A stretch of 64,000 nt of DNA, taken from positions 35,147-99,146 of the forward strand of contig JAJYAC010000002.1 of the NCBI GenBank assembly GCA_021779735.1, given 5' to 3'. A program made the position numbers and the translations under genes. Origin of the DNA: Actinomycetes bacterium. Its GTDB lineage: Bacteria; Actinomycetota; Acidimicrobiia; Acidimicrobiales; RAAP-2. Shown piece after piece: positions 8,907 to 18,138 of this stretch. Positions within the stretch are counted from its first letter, which is position 1; each line of letters opens with the position of its first letter. Under the pieces are notes generated by a model. The model was not told the DNA's origin and ran no database searches. It saw only the letters and a program-made list of their open reading frames with translations.

Positions 8907-9173
8907 GACGAGCCGAAGCGGCGCTCGCGGGGCGCCTCGAGAGGGCCGAGAGTGCGCGACGACTCCGTGGCCGAAGAGACGCGGATCGGCGCTTGTCCCG
9001 GGCCGTCGGACTCTACCGAGCGGGCGCGATGGCACGCGTCGCCAGTGCGTGCACCTCGATCTTCACGCGAGGGTGTGGAGCGTCGCGCGTCGCGCGCAAC
9101 TCTCGGCGAAACGTCGGTGCCGGAGTGTCGTAGCGACCAAGCGCCGTACTCGCCACGCTGTCGCGGTCCCTTT
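8907..9173. other. non-coding stretch between the TA module and the IS element
   Basis: About 270 nt without a believable gene. ORFs in the track are Arg/Ser-rich shadows. I looked for a decayed integrase C-terminus and saw none. Confidence 0.5.
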
Positions 9174-9189
9174 GTGGTGCCCCCGGCAG
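9174..9189. repeat. 16-bp direct repeat of the tRNA-Arg 3' end (left copy)
   Basis: GTGGTGCCCCCGGCAG matches exactly the 3' end of tRNA-Arg at 10451-10466 (CCA, acceptor strand and start of the T-stem), in the same orientation. The copies flank the IS481 element about 1.26 kb apart, as att sites of a tRNA-integrated element would. Confidence 0.7.
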
Positions 9190-9216
9190 TCTCCACCTTC
9201 ATGAGATAGTGAACGG

Positions 9217-9238
9217 ATCTGTCGCGACATAGTGAACA
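9217..9238 (+). repeat. left terminal inverted repeat of the IS481-family element
   Basis: 22 nt, 19 of 22 matching the right end in inverted orientation. AGTGAAC recurs just outside, at 9208-9214, giving a second partial copy of the end motif. Confidence 0.7.
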
Positions 9239-9256
9239 CCGGGGTGGAGGTGTGTC

Positions 9257-10408
9257 GTGATCAAGAATCAGGTCATTGTGGCGGCAGTTGTTTCCCAGGG
9301 GTTGGGAGTTCGCGCCACCGCAACCAAGTACGGGGTGTCGCCGGCGTGGGTCTCGACCCTGGTGAGTCGCTACCGCGCCCAGGGCCCGGCGGCGCTCGAG
9401 GCACGCTCGAAGCGTCCGCTCTCCAATCCCCGCTCAACGGCGCCCCAAGTCGAGGATCGAATCGTCGAGCTGCGCAAGGAGCTCGTGGACCTCGGCACCG
9501 ACGCCGGGGCCGACACGATCCACACCCACCTCGAACGCGAGGGACTTCTCGCGCCCTCGATCTCTACAATCCAGCGCATCCTCACGCGCCGGGGCTTCGT
9601 CACCCCGGCGCCCAAGAAGCGTCCGCGAAGTTCCTACGTGCGCTTCGCGGCCGAGCTGCCCAACGAGTGCTGGCAGTCCGACATGACCCACTGGCACCTC
9701 GCTAACGGCACCGGAGTCGAGATCCTCACCTTCCTCGACGACCACTCGCGTCTCGCACTGAGTGTGCGGGCCTACCCCACCGTGACCATGGAGAACGTCC
9801 GAGAGCTCTTCGCCAGCAACTGTGCGGCCTTCGGCACTCCGGCGAGCGTCTTGACCGACAACGGTGCGATCTACAACGCGGTCTCGCGCGGCGGGCGCAG
9901 CGGCTTTGAGAGCGACCTGATGGCCGCCGGCGTGCTCTACAAACACTCGCGCCCCTACCACCCACAGACCTGCGGCAAGGTCGAGCGCTGGCACCGCACG
10001 CTCAAGGGCTTCTTGGCCAAACGACCCGCGGCGACGCTTCTCGAACTCCAGGTGGTCCTCGAGGACGTCGTTCGCTACTACAACGACGTGCGCCCCCATC
10101 GTGGGATCAATCGGCGCACGCCCGCCGCCGCCTACCACGCACGCGCCAAGGCCACGGCCCACACGCTCATCTACGAGCCCCACTGGCGCGTGCGCACCGA
10201 CACCGTCGACGTGCGCGGTCACGTGACCCTGCGCTACCTGGGCAAGCTCCGACACCTCAACGTCGGTTGGGACTATCGGGGCCGCTCGATCCGTCTCTTC
10301 ATCCTCGATGACGTCGTGACTTTCGCCACCGAGCAGGGTGAATTCATCGGGGAAACGAAAATAGACCCCGCTCGTGACTACCAGCCCAAGGGTCACGGCT
10401 TTCGATAG
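9257..10408 (+). CDS. IS481-family transposase
   Basis: 383 aa. The N-terminal helix-turn-helix (LGVRATATKYGVSPAWVSTLVSRY, residues ~16-39) is followed by an rve integrase core. The DDE triad is Asp142 (WQSDMTHW), Asp201 (LTDNGAIY) and Glu243 (GKVERWHRTLK); RPHRGINRRTPAAAY after the core is typical of IS481. All catalytic residues are intact and there is no frameshift, so the enzyme could be active. Start is GTG 9257 with GGTGGAGG upstream, inside the element. It moves the element by cut or copy at the terminal repeats described here. Confidence 0.93.
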   Translation: MIKNQVIVAAVVSQGLGVRATATKYGVSPAWVSTLVSRYRAQGPAALEARSKRPLSNPRSTAPQVEDRIVELRKELVDLGTDAGADTIHTHLEREGLLAPSISTIQRILTRRGFVTPAPKKRPRSSYVRFAAELPNECWQSDMTHWHLANGTGVEILTFLDDHSRLALSVRAYPTVTMENVRELFASNCAAFGTPASVLTDNGAIYNAVSRGGRSGFESDLMAAGVLYKHSRPYHPQTCGKVERWHRTLKGFLAKRPAATLLELQVVLEDVVRYYNDVRPHRGINRRTPAAAYHARAKATAHTLIYEPHWRVRTDTVDVRGHVTLRYLGKLRHLNVGWDYRGRSIRLFILDDVVTFATEQGEFIGETKIDPARDYQPKGHGFR

Positions 10409-10424
10409 TCTGCACAGGTTCAAC

Positions 10425-10446
10425 TGTTCACGATGACGTGACAGAT
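10425..10446 (-). repeat. right terminal inverted repeat of the IS481-family element
   Basis: TGTTCACGATGACGTGACAGAT, matching the left end at 19 of 22 positions when inverted. The tRNA-Arg 3' end begins 5 nt further right. Confidence 0.7.
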
Positions 10447-10450
10447 TTCA

Positions 10451-10466
10451 GTGGTGCCCCCGGCAG
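10451..10466. repeat. 16-bp direct repeat, tRNA-Arg 3' end (right copy)
   Basis: GTGGTGCCCCCGGCAG. This copy is part of the functional tRNA-Arg gene plus one flanking base; the other is at 9174-9189. Confidence 0.7.
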
Positions 10467-10526
10467 GATTCGAACCTGCGCACATGGCTTCGGAGGCCAA
10501 TGCTCTATCCCCTGAGCTACGAGGGC
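10452..10526 (-). tRNA. tRNA-Arg (anticodon CCG)
   Basis: The minus strand folds as a full cloverleaf. Acceptor GCCCTCG pairs with CGGGGGC (one G-U). D-stem is GCTC/GAGC. The anticodon loop CTCCGAA gives anticodon CCG for CGG codons. T-arm is GCAGG-TTCGAAT-CCTGC. The CCA end is encoded (10452-10454). One T-T mismatch tops the anticodon stem. The 3' end is a likely integration target, given the nearby 16-bp duplicate. Confidence 0.93.
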
Positions 10527-10586
10527 GCCCTGCCAGCCTACTGGTCGCCGACTTCGAGTCTCGGGGTCACCTCGTAGTGTTGGTCC

Positions 10587-11855
10587 ATGGCCGAGCCCCT
10601 CTCGCCGACGCTGCTGCCGGACACGGCCGTCATCGTCAAGAACGACGTGACCGTCGGTGGGGTTTCGCTGCGCGAACTCGCCCAGACCTACGGCACGCCC
10701 CTGTTCGTCTACGACGAGGCGACGCTGCGCGCGCGCTGTGCGGAGGCCGCGGCCGCCTTCGACGATGGGGTGGCCTTCGCGTCCAAGTCGTTCCTCTGTG
10801 GTGCCATGGCACGGCTCGCCTACGAGGAGGGGCTGTGTGTCGACGTGGCGACGGGCGGGGAGTTCGACCTCGTGCGCCGTGCCGGGGTGCCCGCCTCTCG
10901 CGTCATCGTTCACGGTAACAACAAGAGCGAAGCCGAGTTGGTGGCGGCCATCGACGCGGGCGTGCACCGTGTGGTCGTGGACAACTTCGACGAGATCGCA
11001 CGCCTGGCGAAGCTCGTGTCGCCGGCGCGGCCCCTCGCGTGCCTCGTGCGCGTCACCCCGGGGGTCGAGGCGCACACCCACGAGTTCATCCGCACGGGGC
11101 AAGAGGACTCGAAGTTTGGCTTCTCGCTCTCTTCGGGCGACGCGCGACGCGCGATCGAGACGCTGCGGGCGATACCGGGCGTGACGCTTCACGGCGTGCA
11201 CGCGCACATCGGCTCGCAGATCTTCGAGCTCGACGGCTTTATCGAGACGGTGCGGATTCTGGCGGACTTCACGCGCGAGGACGCCTTTGACGAGGTGTGC
11301 GTCGGCGGGGGACTGGGCGTTGCCTACGTGTCGGGCGAAGACGCGCCGAGCATCACCGAGTGGGGCGCCACGCTGCGCGAGGTCGCCCGCGAGGTGGGTC
11401 TCCCCGGGACGACGCGCCTGCTGGCCGAACCCGGCCGCTCGATCGTGGCGGCGGCGGCCCTCACGCTCTATCGCGTGGGCACGGTCAAGCCCGTGGCGGC
11501 GCGCACCTACGTCGCGGTCGACGGCGGGATGAGCGACAACCCCCGCCCCGTGCTCTACGGCTCGGGCTACGAGGTCTTCGACGTCGCGCGGCCCCGCGAA
11601 GAGAGACGTCAGGCGCTGCGTCTCGTGGGCAAGCACTGCGAGAGCGGCGACGTGATCATCGACGAGGCGTGGCTGCCGGCCGACACCGGCGTGGGCGACC
11701 TCGTGGCGACCCCGGTGACCGGCGCCTACGGATACGCGATGGCCTCGAACTACAACCGCGTGCCGCGCCCGGCGGTCGTCTTCGTCGCTGACGGCACCGC
11801 GCGCGAGGTGCTGCGACGCGAGACCTTCGACGACCTCGCGCGCCTCGAGGTCTAG
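10587..11855 (+). CDS. lysA: diaminopimelate decarboxylase
   Basis: 422 aa, the normal length. This PLP enzyme decarboxylates meso-diaminopimelate to L-lysine, the last lysine step. The Schiff-base Lys is in FASKSF near residue 57. Other family marks are VHGNNK, HAHIGSQIF (alanine-racemase-type barrel), AEPGRSIVAAA and CESGDVI, which carries the active-site Cys of the partner subunit. The start ATG 10587 has no Shine-Dalgarno; TAGTGT ends six bases before it, suggesting a leaderless transcript. It is followed after 30 nt by hom and thrC, a common actinobacterial aspartate-family cluster. Confidence 0.96.
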   Translation: MAEPLSPTLLPDTAVIVKNDVTVGGVSLRELAQTYGTPLFVYDEATLRARCAEAAAAFDDGVAFASKSFLCGAMARLAYEEGLCVDVATGGEFDLVRRAGVPASRVIVHGNNKSEAELVAAIDAGVHRVVVDNFDEIARLAKLVSPARPLACLVRVTPGVEAHTHEFIRTGQEDSKFGFSLSSGDARRAIETLRAIPGVTLHGVHAHIGSQIFELDGFIETVRILADFTREDAFDEVCVGGGLGVAYVSGEDAPSITEWGATLREVAREVGLPGTTRLLAEPGRSIVAAAALTLYRVGTVKPVAARTYVAVDGGMSDNPRPVLYGSGYEVFDVARPREERRQALRLVGKHCESGDVIIDEAWLPADTGVGDLVATPVTGAYGYAMASNYNRVPRPAVVFVADGTAREVLRRETFDDLARLEV

Positions 11856-11864
11856 GGGATTTCC

Positions 11865-11876
11865 CTAACCGGTTAG
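11865..11876. promoter_or_regulatory. 12-bp palindrome in the lysA-hom gap with overlapping -10-like box
   Basis: CTAACCGGTTAG is a perfect palindrome in the 30-nt lysA-hom gap. TAGCCT (11874-11879) overlaps it and ends six bases before the hom ATG, the spacing of a leaderless promoter. A regulator bound here would block that promoter. The function is inferred. Confidence 0.4.
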
Positions 11877-11885
11877 CCTTGGTCA

Positions 11886-13187
11886 ATGGACGCACCCGTC
11901 TTACGTGTCGGCGTCATCGGCGCGGGCAACGTCGGTGGGGCCCTGGTGGAGTTGCTGAGTGACCCCTCGCGTCACGTCGCCCTGGTGGACGCGGCCACCG
12001 CCACCCTCGAGCTCGTCGGCGTCGCGGTGCGCGACGCGTCGCGCGCGCGACCCGAGGTGCCGACCCACCTGATCACCACCGACGCCGCGTCCCTGGCCGC
12101 ACGCGATGACCTCGACATCTTGGTCGAGGTCATTGGCGGGATCGAACCGGCGAGAACCTACATCGAGAGTGCCCTGTCGCGCGGCACGTCAGTGGTGACC
12201 GCGAACAAGGCGTTGATGGCCGAAGCCGGCACGCAACTGGCGGCCCTCGCCCACGAGCACGGCGCGGACCTCTTCTACGAGGCGGCCGTCGGTGGGGCGA
12301 TCCCGATCCTGCGCGCGCTGCGCAGTTCCCTGGCGGGTGAGCGCATCGAGCGCGTCATGGGCATTGTGAATGGCACCACGAACTTCATCTTGTCCAAGAT
12401 GACCAGTGAGGCCAGCGACTACGCCCCGGCCCTCGCCGAGGCCCAGGCTCTCGGCTACGCCGAGGCCGACCCGAGCGCTGACGTCGAGGGCTTCGACGCC
12501 GCGGCCAAGGTTCAGATCATCTCCTCGCTGGCCTTTGGCACGCGCCTGGCCGGTGAGAGCATCACGCGCGAGGGCATCACGGGCGTGCGCGCGGTCGACG
12601 TCGAATTCGCTCGACGCGCGGGCTTCGTCATCAAGCTCCTCGGAGTCGCCGAGCGCGTGGGCGAGACCGGGATCTCGCGCCGGGTGCACCCGGCGATGGT
12701 GCCCCTCGAGCATCCCCTCGCCGCGGTGCACGGGGCGATGAACGCGGTCTTCGTCGAGGGCGCCAAGAGTGGGCCCCTGATGTGGCTCGGGCCCGGCGCC
12801 GGGGGATACCCGACGGCCACCGCGGTGCTCGGCGACGTCCTCGACGCGGCGCGCAATCGCGTGAGCGGCCGCCACGACGTGCCCTTTTCGATTGACGAGA
12901 CCCTTCACGCCATCGATACCAACGACATCGCGAGCGTCTTCTATCTCAGCCTCGACGTGCTCGACCAGCCCGGCGTGCTGGCGGCGGTCGCCGGGGTCTT
13001 CGGCGACCACGGCGTCTCGATTCAGTCCATGGAGCAGTCCGGCGTCGCCGACGAGGCACGCCTGTCCTTCGTGACCCACGTCGCGCGCACCGGTGACGTG
13101 TTCGCGACGTTGAATGACTTGGCTTCTCTCGCGTCGGTGGACTCCATCGGCGCCTGCATTCGTGTAATCGACGGAGGTGACCGATGA
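11886..13187 (+). CDS. hom: homoserine dehydrogenase
   Basis: 433 aa. It reduces aspartate semialdehyde to homoserine with NAD(P)H. The N-terminal Rossmann motif is [17 protein letters not shown]. The catalytic domain includes [27 protein letters not shown] and [19 protein letters not shown]-terminal ACT-like domain (from ~350: [24 protein letters not shown]) probably senses threonine. The stop overlaps the thrC start by 4 nt (ATGA). No homoserine kinase (thrB) follows, so that step must be encoded elsewhere. Confidence 0.95.
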   Translation: MDAPVLRVGVIGAGNVGGALVELLSDPSRHVALVDAATATLELVGVAVRDASRARPEVPTHLITTDAASLAARDDLDILVEVIGGIEPARTYIESALSRGTSVVTANKALMAEAGTQLAALAHEHGADLFYEAAVGGAIPILRALRSSLAGERIERVMGIVNGTTNFILSKMTSEASDYAPALAEAQALGYAEADPSADVEGFDAAAKVQIISSLAFGTRLAGESITREGITGVRAVDVEFARRAGFVIKLLGVAERVGETGISRRVHPAMVPLEHPLAAVHGAMNAVFVEGAKSGPLMWLGPGAGGYPTATAVLGDVLDAARNRVSGRHDVPFSIDETLHAIDTNDIASVFYLSLDVLDQPGVLAAVAGVFGDHGVSIQSMEQSGVADEARLSFVTHVARTGDVFATLNDLASLASVDSIGACIRVIDGGDR

Positions 13188-14221
13188 CGGGTTGGCGTGG
13201 TTTGTTGGCGGAGTACGCCGAGTGGTTCCATCTCGAGGGGGTCGACGAGATCGTCACGCTCCAGGAGGGCAACACGCCCCTGCTGCGCGCCGATCGACTC
13301 AGCGAGCGACTCGGGGCCGACGTCTGGCTCAAGTACGAGGGCCTCAATCCGTCGGGCTCGTTCAAGGACCGCGGCATGACGATGGCCATCACCAAGGCCA
13401 AGGCCGCCGGGGCCAAGACCGTCATCTGCGGATCGACCGGCAACACCTCGGCCGCCGCGGCCGCCTACGCGGCCAAGGCCGGACTCGACTGCGTGGTGCT
13501 GGTGCCCGAGGGCAAGATCGCCCTGGGCAAGTTGGCCCAGGCCATGGTCTACGGCGCGAAGGTCTTTCAGATCCGGGGCAACTTCGACCAGGCGCTCGAC
13601 CTGGCGCGCGAACTCACCCAGCATCTGCCGGTCACCATTGTCAACTCCATCAATCCCGACCGCATCGAGGGCCAGAAGACGGGCGCCTTCGAGATCGTCG
13701 ACGTGCTCGGCAAGGCGCCGGACATCCTGGCGATCCCCGTGGGCAACGCCGGCAACATCACCGCGTACTGGCGCGGCTTCACGCAGTACCACGTGAGTGG
13801 TCGCGCGACGACGCTGCCCAAGATGTGGGGCTTCCAGGCGGCGGGCGCCGCACCCATCGTCTTGGGTCACCCGGTCGCCAACCCCGAGACGATCGCCACC
13901 GCGATTCGCATCGGCAATCCGGCGAGCTGGGTGCCCGCCCTCGAGGTGATCCACGAGTCCCTCGGCGACATTCGCGCCGTTACCGACGAGGAGATCCTCG
14001 ACGCCTACCAGTACGTGGCGCGCTACGAGTCGGTGTTCTGCGAACCGGCCTCGGCGGCGTCGGTGGCCGGCATCATCAAGTACGGGGTGCCCGAAGGCTC
14101 GACGGTGGTGTGCGTGCTGACCGGCAACGGACTCAAGGACCCCGATACCGCCGTGTCGCTCTCGGGCATGCCCCCCGTCGTTGACGCGAGCATCCAGTCC
14201 CTGCTCAGCGCGCTCTCCTAG
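13184..14221 (+). CDS. thrC: threonine synthase
   Basis: 345 aa, the short bacterial/archaeal class. It converts O-phosphohomoserine to L-threonine with PLP. The Schiff-base Lys is in [12 protein letters not shown] (near residue 60), and the phosphate-binding loops are [20 protein letters not shown] and [15 protein letters not shown]. Translation is coupled to hom by the ATGA overlap. Its stop codon overlaps the stop of the convergent exporter gene by 3 nt. Confidence 0.95.
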   Translation: MTGWRGLLAEYAEWFHLEGVDEIVTLQEGNTPLLRADRLSERLGADVWLKYEGLNPSGSFKDRGMTMAITKAKAAGAKTVICGSTGNTSAAAAAYAAKAGLDCVVLVPEGKIALGKLAQAMVYGAKVFQIRGNFDQALDLARELTQHLPVTIVNSINPDRIEGQKTGAFEIVDVLGKAPDILAIPVGNAGNITAYWRGFTQYHVSGRATTLPKMWGFQAAGAAPIVLGHPVANPETIATAIRIGNPASWVPALEVIHESLGDIRAVTDEEILDAYQYVARYESVFCEPASAASVAGIIKYGVPEGSTVVCVLTGNGLKDPDTAVSLSGMPPVVDASIQSLLSALS

Positions 14222-15276
14222 CCGTGGGCGCCGGTGAGCGTCTGTAGGCCGAGGCTGACCGAGCCCACCAGGATCCACAGGACCGCGCCGAGAGCGAGTG
14301 GTCGCATCCCCGCGCGCACGATGTCGCGCACCCTCGTCGAGAGTCCGATCGCTCCCAGGGCCATCGTGATCATGAACTGAGCAAGGTCGGCGAGCGCGAC
14401 GTGCGTGACGCGCGGCACGAGGCCCAGCGTGTTGAGCGTCGTCGCGAGAAGGAACCACGCGATGAAGGTGGGAAACGTGCGACGCACGTGGCCCAGCAGC
14501 GAACGCCCCGGGGTCACGTCGTGACGCGCGCGCCACAGTGCGATGGCGAGGGTGATCGGAATGATCATGAGGGTGCGCGTCAACTTCACGACGACGGCGC
14601 TCGACGTCGCGCCGTGACCGAAAATTGACGCGGCCGCGACGACCGAGGACATGTCATTCACCGCCGTACCCGCCCACAGACCAAAGGACGTCGAGGACAT
14701 GTGCATGAGTCGCCCCAACGTCGGAAAGCTCAGCACCGCGGCGACATTGAAGAGGAAGATCGTCGCCACCGCGTAGGTGACGTCGGCCTCGGGCGCGTCG
14801 ATCACCGCGTCGGTCGCCGCGATCGCCGAGGCTCCGCAGATCCCCGTGCCCACGCCAATGAGCGTGCGCAGGTCGCGGTCGATGCCCAGGGCTCGGCCGA
14901 GCAACGCCGCGCCGGCGAGGGCGACCGACAGGGATCCCACCATGACCGGCAGGCTGGCCGCTCCGGTGGCGAGGACCTGGCGAAAGGAGAGCGCGGTGCC
15001 GAGCACGACGATCGATCCCTGCAAGATCGTCTTGGCCGCGACGTGCACCCCCGGGCGCCACGACGCGGGTAGCGGCCGGCGCAGCACGACGAGGATGCCC
15101 CCGACGATGGCGAAGACCGGCGCGCCCACGATGGGTACCAGGCGCCCGAGCAGTGTGGCCACTACGGCGAGGGCCGCGCTGGCCAGTAGCCCCGAACGCG
15201 CGTCGGCGAGACGCCCGCGCGAGGACTCTCTCTGCGAGGGGTGAGAGGCGAGCGCCGGAGCCGGGGAGTCGTGCAT
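14218..15276 (-). CDS. YeiH-family (UPF0324) putative sulfite/sulfonate-related exporter
   Basis: 352 aa from ATG 15276; the track's extension to 15378 would run into the divergent LysR gene and its operator. It is polytopic, with about ten hydrophobic segments (for example [22 protein letters not shown] and [15 protein letters not shown]). The family region [19 protein letters not shown] and the [19 protein letters not shown] block identify UPF0324/YeiH proteins, inner-membrane proteins predicted to export small sulfur anions. The divergent LysR gene, like the YeiE/CysL-type partners of YeiH genes, probably controls it. Substrate not determined from sequence. Confidence 0.85.
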   Translation of the reverse strand: MHDSPAPALASHPSQRESSRGRLADARSGLLASAALAVVATLLGRLVPIVGAPVFAIVGGILVVLRRPLPASWRPGVHVAAKTILQGSIVVLGTALSFRQVLATGAASLPVMVGSLSVALAGAALLGRALGIDRDLRTLIGVGTGICGASAIAATDAVIDAPEADVTYAVATIFLFNVAAVLSFPTLGRLMHMSSTSFGLWAGTAVNDMSSVVAAASIFGHGATSSAVVVKLTRTLMIIPITLAIALWRARHDVTPGRSLLGHVRRTFPTFIAWFLLATTLNTLGLVPRVTHVALADLAQFMITMALGAIGLSTRVRDIVRAGMRPLALGAVLWILVGSVSLGLQTLTGAHG

Positions 15277-15333
15277 GGACCTAGTCTCCGGGCCCGGGCC
15301 CCGCGGCGGAAGTGGGCACTTGGTGATGGCGTT

Positions 15334-15348
15334 ATAAGATTTGCTTAT
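15334..15348. promoter_or_regulatory. LysR-type T-N11-A operator between the YeiH-type and LysR genes
   Basis: ATAAGATTTGCTTAT is a perfect 5-bp inverted repeat with a 5-nt spacer and contains T-N11-A. It lies in the divergent gap and overlaps the proposed LysR start at 15347, where bound regulator would repress its own gene. Confidence 0.65.
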
Positions 15349-16261
15349 GCCCCTAGTCCAGCCGGTGCCTGATCTCATCTCGCTCGACCTGCTCGCGAGC
15401 GTCGCCGCGCTCGGTTCGATTCGCCAGGGCGCGCTCGCGCACGGGATCAGTCAGCCCGCGGCCAGCACGCGCCTGCGCGCGCTCGAGGCCACGCTGGGCG
15501 TGGAGTTGCTGCACCGCTCCTCGGGCGGGGCGCAGCTCACGCCCGCCGGGCGGGTGGTCGTGGGCTGGTCCGAGCAGGTCCTCGGTGACGTGCGCTCGCT
15601 ACTGACCGCGACCGCGGCGCTGCGCCGCGAGCGGCGCACTCAGGTCCACGTGGCCGCGAGCATGACGGTGGCCGAGTACCTCGCGCCCGAGTGGTTGGTG
15701 CGCCTCGCGACCCTCGACCCCGACCTGCACGTGGCCCTCGACATGGCCAACTCCGAACAGGTGGCCGAGCTGGTGCGCGAGGGTCGGGTCGACCTGGGCT
15801 TCGTGGAGGGGACGTCGCGCCTCGTCGGGCTGCACAGCCAGGCGTTGCTCGACGACGAGTTGGTCCTCGTCGTGGCCCCGCACCACCCCTGGGCGAGTCG
15901 TCGGGGTGAGATATCGCGCGCCCAGCTCGCCGCGACGCCTCAGGTCCTGCGCGAGGTGGGCTCGGGCACGCGCGAGGTGCTCGAGGAGTGGCTCGGGGCG
16001 GTCGGCCTCGCTCCCACCGCGGTGGTGGAGCTCGGCTCGACGACCGCGATCAAGCGAGCGGTCGAGTCCGGCGTCGCGCCCGCGGTTCTCAGCCGCCTCG
16101 CGGTGCACGCGGACGTGCGCGAGGGCCGGCTGGTCGCGGTGCCCCTCGCCGGACGAGGGCCCACGCGCACGATTCGGGCTCTGTGGTCGGCCTCGTCGCC
16201 GCTGAGCCCGGCCGCCAAGCGCGTGCTGGCCCAGATTCACGAGGTGACCACCGAGCGCTGA
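15347..16261 (+). CDS. LysR-family transcriptional regulator (CysL/YeiE-like by context)
   Basis: 304 aa from ATG 15347; the track uses TTG 15341, two codons earlier. An N-terminal winged helix-turn-helix (LLASVAALGSIRQGALAHGISQPAASTRLRALEATLGVELLHR, quoted here only as a region near residues 12-55) is followed by a periplasmic-binding-like effector domain (VHVAASMTVAEYLAPEWLV; VDLGFVEGTSRL; LVLVVAPHHPWA). Divergence from the YeiH-type exporter, with a shared T-N11-A site, suggests it controls that exporter and itself, as CysL/YeiE proteins do. The inducer is unknown. Confidence 0.88.
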   Translation: MPLVQPVPDLISLDLLASVAALGSIRQGALAHGISQPAASTRLRALEATLGVELLHRSSGGAQLTPAGRVVVGWSEQVLGDVRSLLTATAALRRERRTQVHVAASMTVAEYLAPEWLVRLATLDPDLHVALDMANSEQVAELVREGRVDLGFVEGTSRLVGLHSQALLDDELVLVVAPHHPWASRRGEISRAQLAATPQVLREVGSGTREVLEEWLGAVGLAPTAVVELGSTTAIKRAVESGVAPAVLSRLAVHADVREGRLVAVPLAGRGPTRTIRALWSASSPLSPAAKRVLAQIHEVTTER

Positions 16262-16274
16262 CCGGTCGTGAGCG

Positions 16275-16302
16275 TTGCGCTCGGTTCCACTTCGGCTACA
16301 CT
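16275..16302 (+). promoter_or_regulatory. candidate sigma-70-type promoter of rho
   Basis: TTGCGC (16275-16280), a 16-nt spacer and TACACT (16297-16302) lie upstream of rho. This would give a leader of about 110 nt that includes the hairpin at 16337-16375. Confidence 0.5.
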
Positions 16303-16336
16303 GAAGACGTCGTCCGCGACTCGGCCTCTTGCCGAC

Positions 16337-16375
16337 GTGCGGAAATTCTTTCCAAGACGGCACTTCTCGTTTTTT
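16337..16375 (+). terminator. attenuator-like hairpin with U-run in the rho leader
   Basis: GTGC-GGAAA-TTC-TTTCC-N6-GCAC forms an interrupted stem (an alternative outer stem is TGCCG/CGGCA). It is followed six bases later by TTTTTT (16370-16375), about 40 nt before the rho start. rho genes often attenuate themselves in the leader; this element could do so. Folding was judged by eye. Confidence 0.5.
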
Positions 16376-16417
16376 CGTAACCGTTCGTGTTCTCTCGTTC
16401 GGCGAGAAAGGAATTCC

Positions 16418-18100
16418 ATGGCTATCAAGCCTTCTCCAGACCGGACCGACCTCGAGTCCAAGACTCGTGAGGACCTCCAAACCATTGCCAAGGTCAAGGG
16501 CGTCGAGGTCAGCGCCCGGGCGTCGAAGTCCGCGCTGATCGCAGCGATCATGGGTGACCCGTCGGGCCCGTCTTCGTCCTCGCCACCCGCCGCGCGCGCG
16601 GTGCGCTCGCGTCGTACCGTGGCGACGCCCACCGACGACTTCGATGACTTGCTCGGCGAGTTCACCGAGGAGCCGGCGCCGCGTCCGCGCCGGGGCTTTG
16701 ACTCGAACGCCGTGGTGAGTAACGCGCGCGCCGACGCCGAGACGACGACGAGCGCCGCGCTGGCCCCCGCCCCCGCCGAGCCCAGCGCCCCCGCCCCCGC
16801 CCCCGCGCCCGCGGAGCACTCACGGGCCCCTCGACCCGAGCGCCAGCCGCGCGACTTCAACGAGGGCGGACGCAACAGCCGGCGCAACCGGCGCAACCGT
16901 AGTGGCCGCGAGCGCTTCGGTGGCGAGGCCCAGCCCAACGCCGATCAGCCCTACAGCGGCGAGCTGCTCGAAGTCGAGGGACTGCTCGACCTACGCGACG
17001 ACGGCTACGGCTTCTTGCGCACGAAGGGGTACCACCCCTCGCCCATGGACGTCTACGTCTCGATCAACCAGGTGCGCCGCTACCACCTGCGCAAGGGCGA
17101 CATGATCGCCGGCGGCTACCGTCCAGCGGCCTCGAACGAGAAGTACCCGGCGCTGCTGCGCGTAGACAGCGTTCAGGGCGCCGACCCCGAGCTCGCGCGC
17201 TTGCGTCCGCGCTTTGAAGACCTCACCCCGCTCTTTCCCGACGAGAAGCTCAAGCTCGAGACCAACGAGGGCAAGGCCGACCTCACCCCGCGCATCGTCG
17301 ACCTGATCGCCCCCATCGGCAAGGGCCAGCGCGGACTCATCGTCTCGCCCCCCAAGGCCGGTAAGACCACCGTGATGAAGCAGATCGCCCAGTCGATCGA
17401 GGCCAACAACCCCGAAGTTCACCTCATGGTGCTGCTCGTCGACGAGCGCCCCGAAGAGGTCACCGACATTCGTCGCAGCGTGCGCGGCGAAGTCATCGCC
17501 TCGACCTTCGACCGTCCGGCCGAGGAGCACACGCACCTGGCCGAGCTCGCCATCGAACGCGCCAAGCGCCTCGTCGAGGCGGGTCGTGACGTCGTCATCA
17601 TCCTCGACGGCATCACGCGCCTCGCGCGCGCCTACAACCTGGCCGCTCCGGCGACCGGGCGCATCATGTCCGGCGGAGTGGACTCCGGCGCGTTGTACCC
17701 GCCCAAGAAGTTCTTCGGCGCCGCGCGCAACATTGAAGAGGGCGGCTCGCTGACCATCCTCGCCAGCGCCCTCGTCGAGACGGGTTCGAAGATGGACGAG
17801 GTGATCTTCGAGGAGTTCAAGGGCACCGGCAACATGGAGCTCAAGCTCGATCGGCGCCTCGCCGAGCGGCGCCTCTACCCGGCGATTGACGTCAACGGGT
17901 CCTCGACGCGCCACGAGGAGCTTCTCTTTAACCGCGAGTTGCTGCCCCAGGTCTGGAAGCTGCGCCGCGTGCTCAACGGCCTGGCCAGCGAGGGCCGCGA
18001 GGCCGCCGGCCTGGAGCTGCTGATCGACAAACTCAAGACGACTCGCTCCAATGACGAGTTCCTGGCCGAGATCGCCAAGGGCCCGAATCCCACCAGTTAA
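16418..18100 (+). CDS. rho: transcription termination factor Rho
   Basis: 560 aa. ATG 16418 has GAGAAAGGAA upstream; the track's 16268 start adds a leader-encoded stretch with no homology. The Rho-N domain ([19 protein letters not shown]) is followed by an actinobacterial Ala/Pro/Arg-rich insertion (~50-175, with APAPAP repeats and [10 protein letters not shown]). A cold-shock-like RNA-binding domain follows ([20 protein letters not shown]). The hexameric ATPase has Walker [16 protein letters not shown] and [14 protein letters not shown]. Rho ends untranslated transcripts. Several convergent genes here abut with no space for intrinsic terminators, consistent with heavy reliance on Rho. Confidence 0.97.
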   Translation: MAIKPSPDRTDLESKTREDLQTIAKVKGVEVSARASKSALIAAIMGDPSGPSSSSPPAARAVRSRRTVATPTDDFDDLLGEFTEEPAPRPRRGFDSNAVVSNARADAETTTSAALAPAPAEPSAPAPAPAPAEHSRAPRPERQPRDFNEGGRNSRRNRRNRSGRERFGGEAQPNADQPYSGELLEVEGLLDLRDDGYGFLRTKGYHPSPMDVYVSINQVRRYHLRKGDMIAGGYRPAASNEKYPALLRVDSVQGADPELARLRPRFEDLTPLFPDEKLKLETNEGKADLTPRIVDLIAPIGKGQRGLIVSPPKAGKTTVMKQIAQSIEANNPEVHLMVLLVDERPEEVTDIRRSVRGEVIASTFDRPAEEHTHLAELAIERAKRLVEAGRDVVIILDGITRLARAYNLAAPATGRIMSGGVDSGALYPPKKFFGAARNIEEGGSLTILASALVETGSKMDEVIFEEFKGTGNMELKLDRRLAERRLYPAIDVNGSSTRHEELLFNRELLPQVWKLRRVLNGLASEGREAAGLELLIDKLKTTRSNDEFLAEIAKGPNPTS

Positions 18101-18138
18101 TTGTCCACTACACTGTCTCTTCGCACCAAGGAGTCCCC

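Larger units (their letters stand above)
9217..10446 (+). mobile_element. IS481-family insertion sequence, apparently intact
   Basis: About 1.23 kb with one full-length transposase gene between imperfect inverted repeats. Left ATCTGTCGCGACATAGTGAACA (9217-9238) and the complement of right TGTTCACGATGACGTGACAGAT (10425-10446) match at 19 of 22 positions. If the element follows the TG...CA rule its ends are 9220 and 10443. I found no target-site duplication at either set of ends. It sits 5 nt beyond the 3' end of tRNA-Arg. Confidence 0.85.

Noticed and set aside
8894-9202. 102-aa minus-strand ORF left of the IS
   Set aside because: Arg/Ser/Gly-rich composition typical of GC-rich antisense frames, and it crosses the tRNA-derived repeat.
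16268-16417. 50-residue N-terminal extension of Rho
   Set aside because: It would cover the promoter and leader hairpin; ATG 16418 has a good ribosome site and matches the Rho N-domain.
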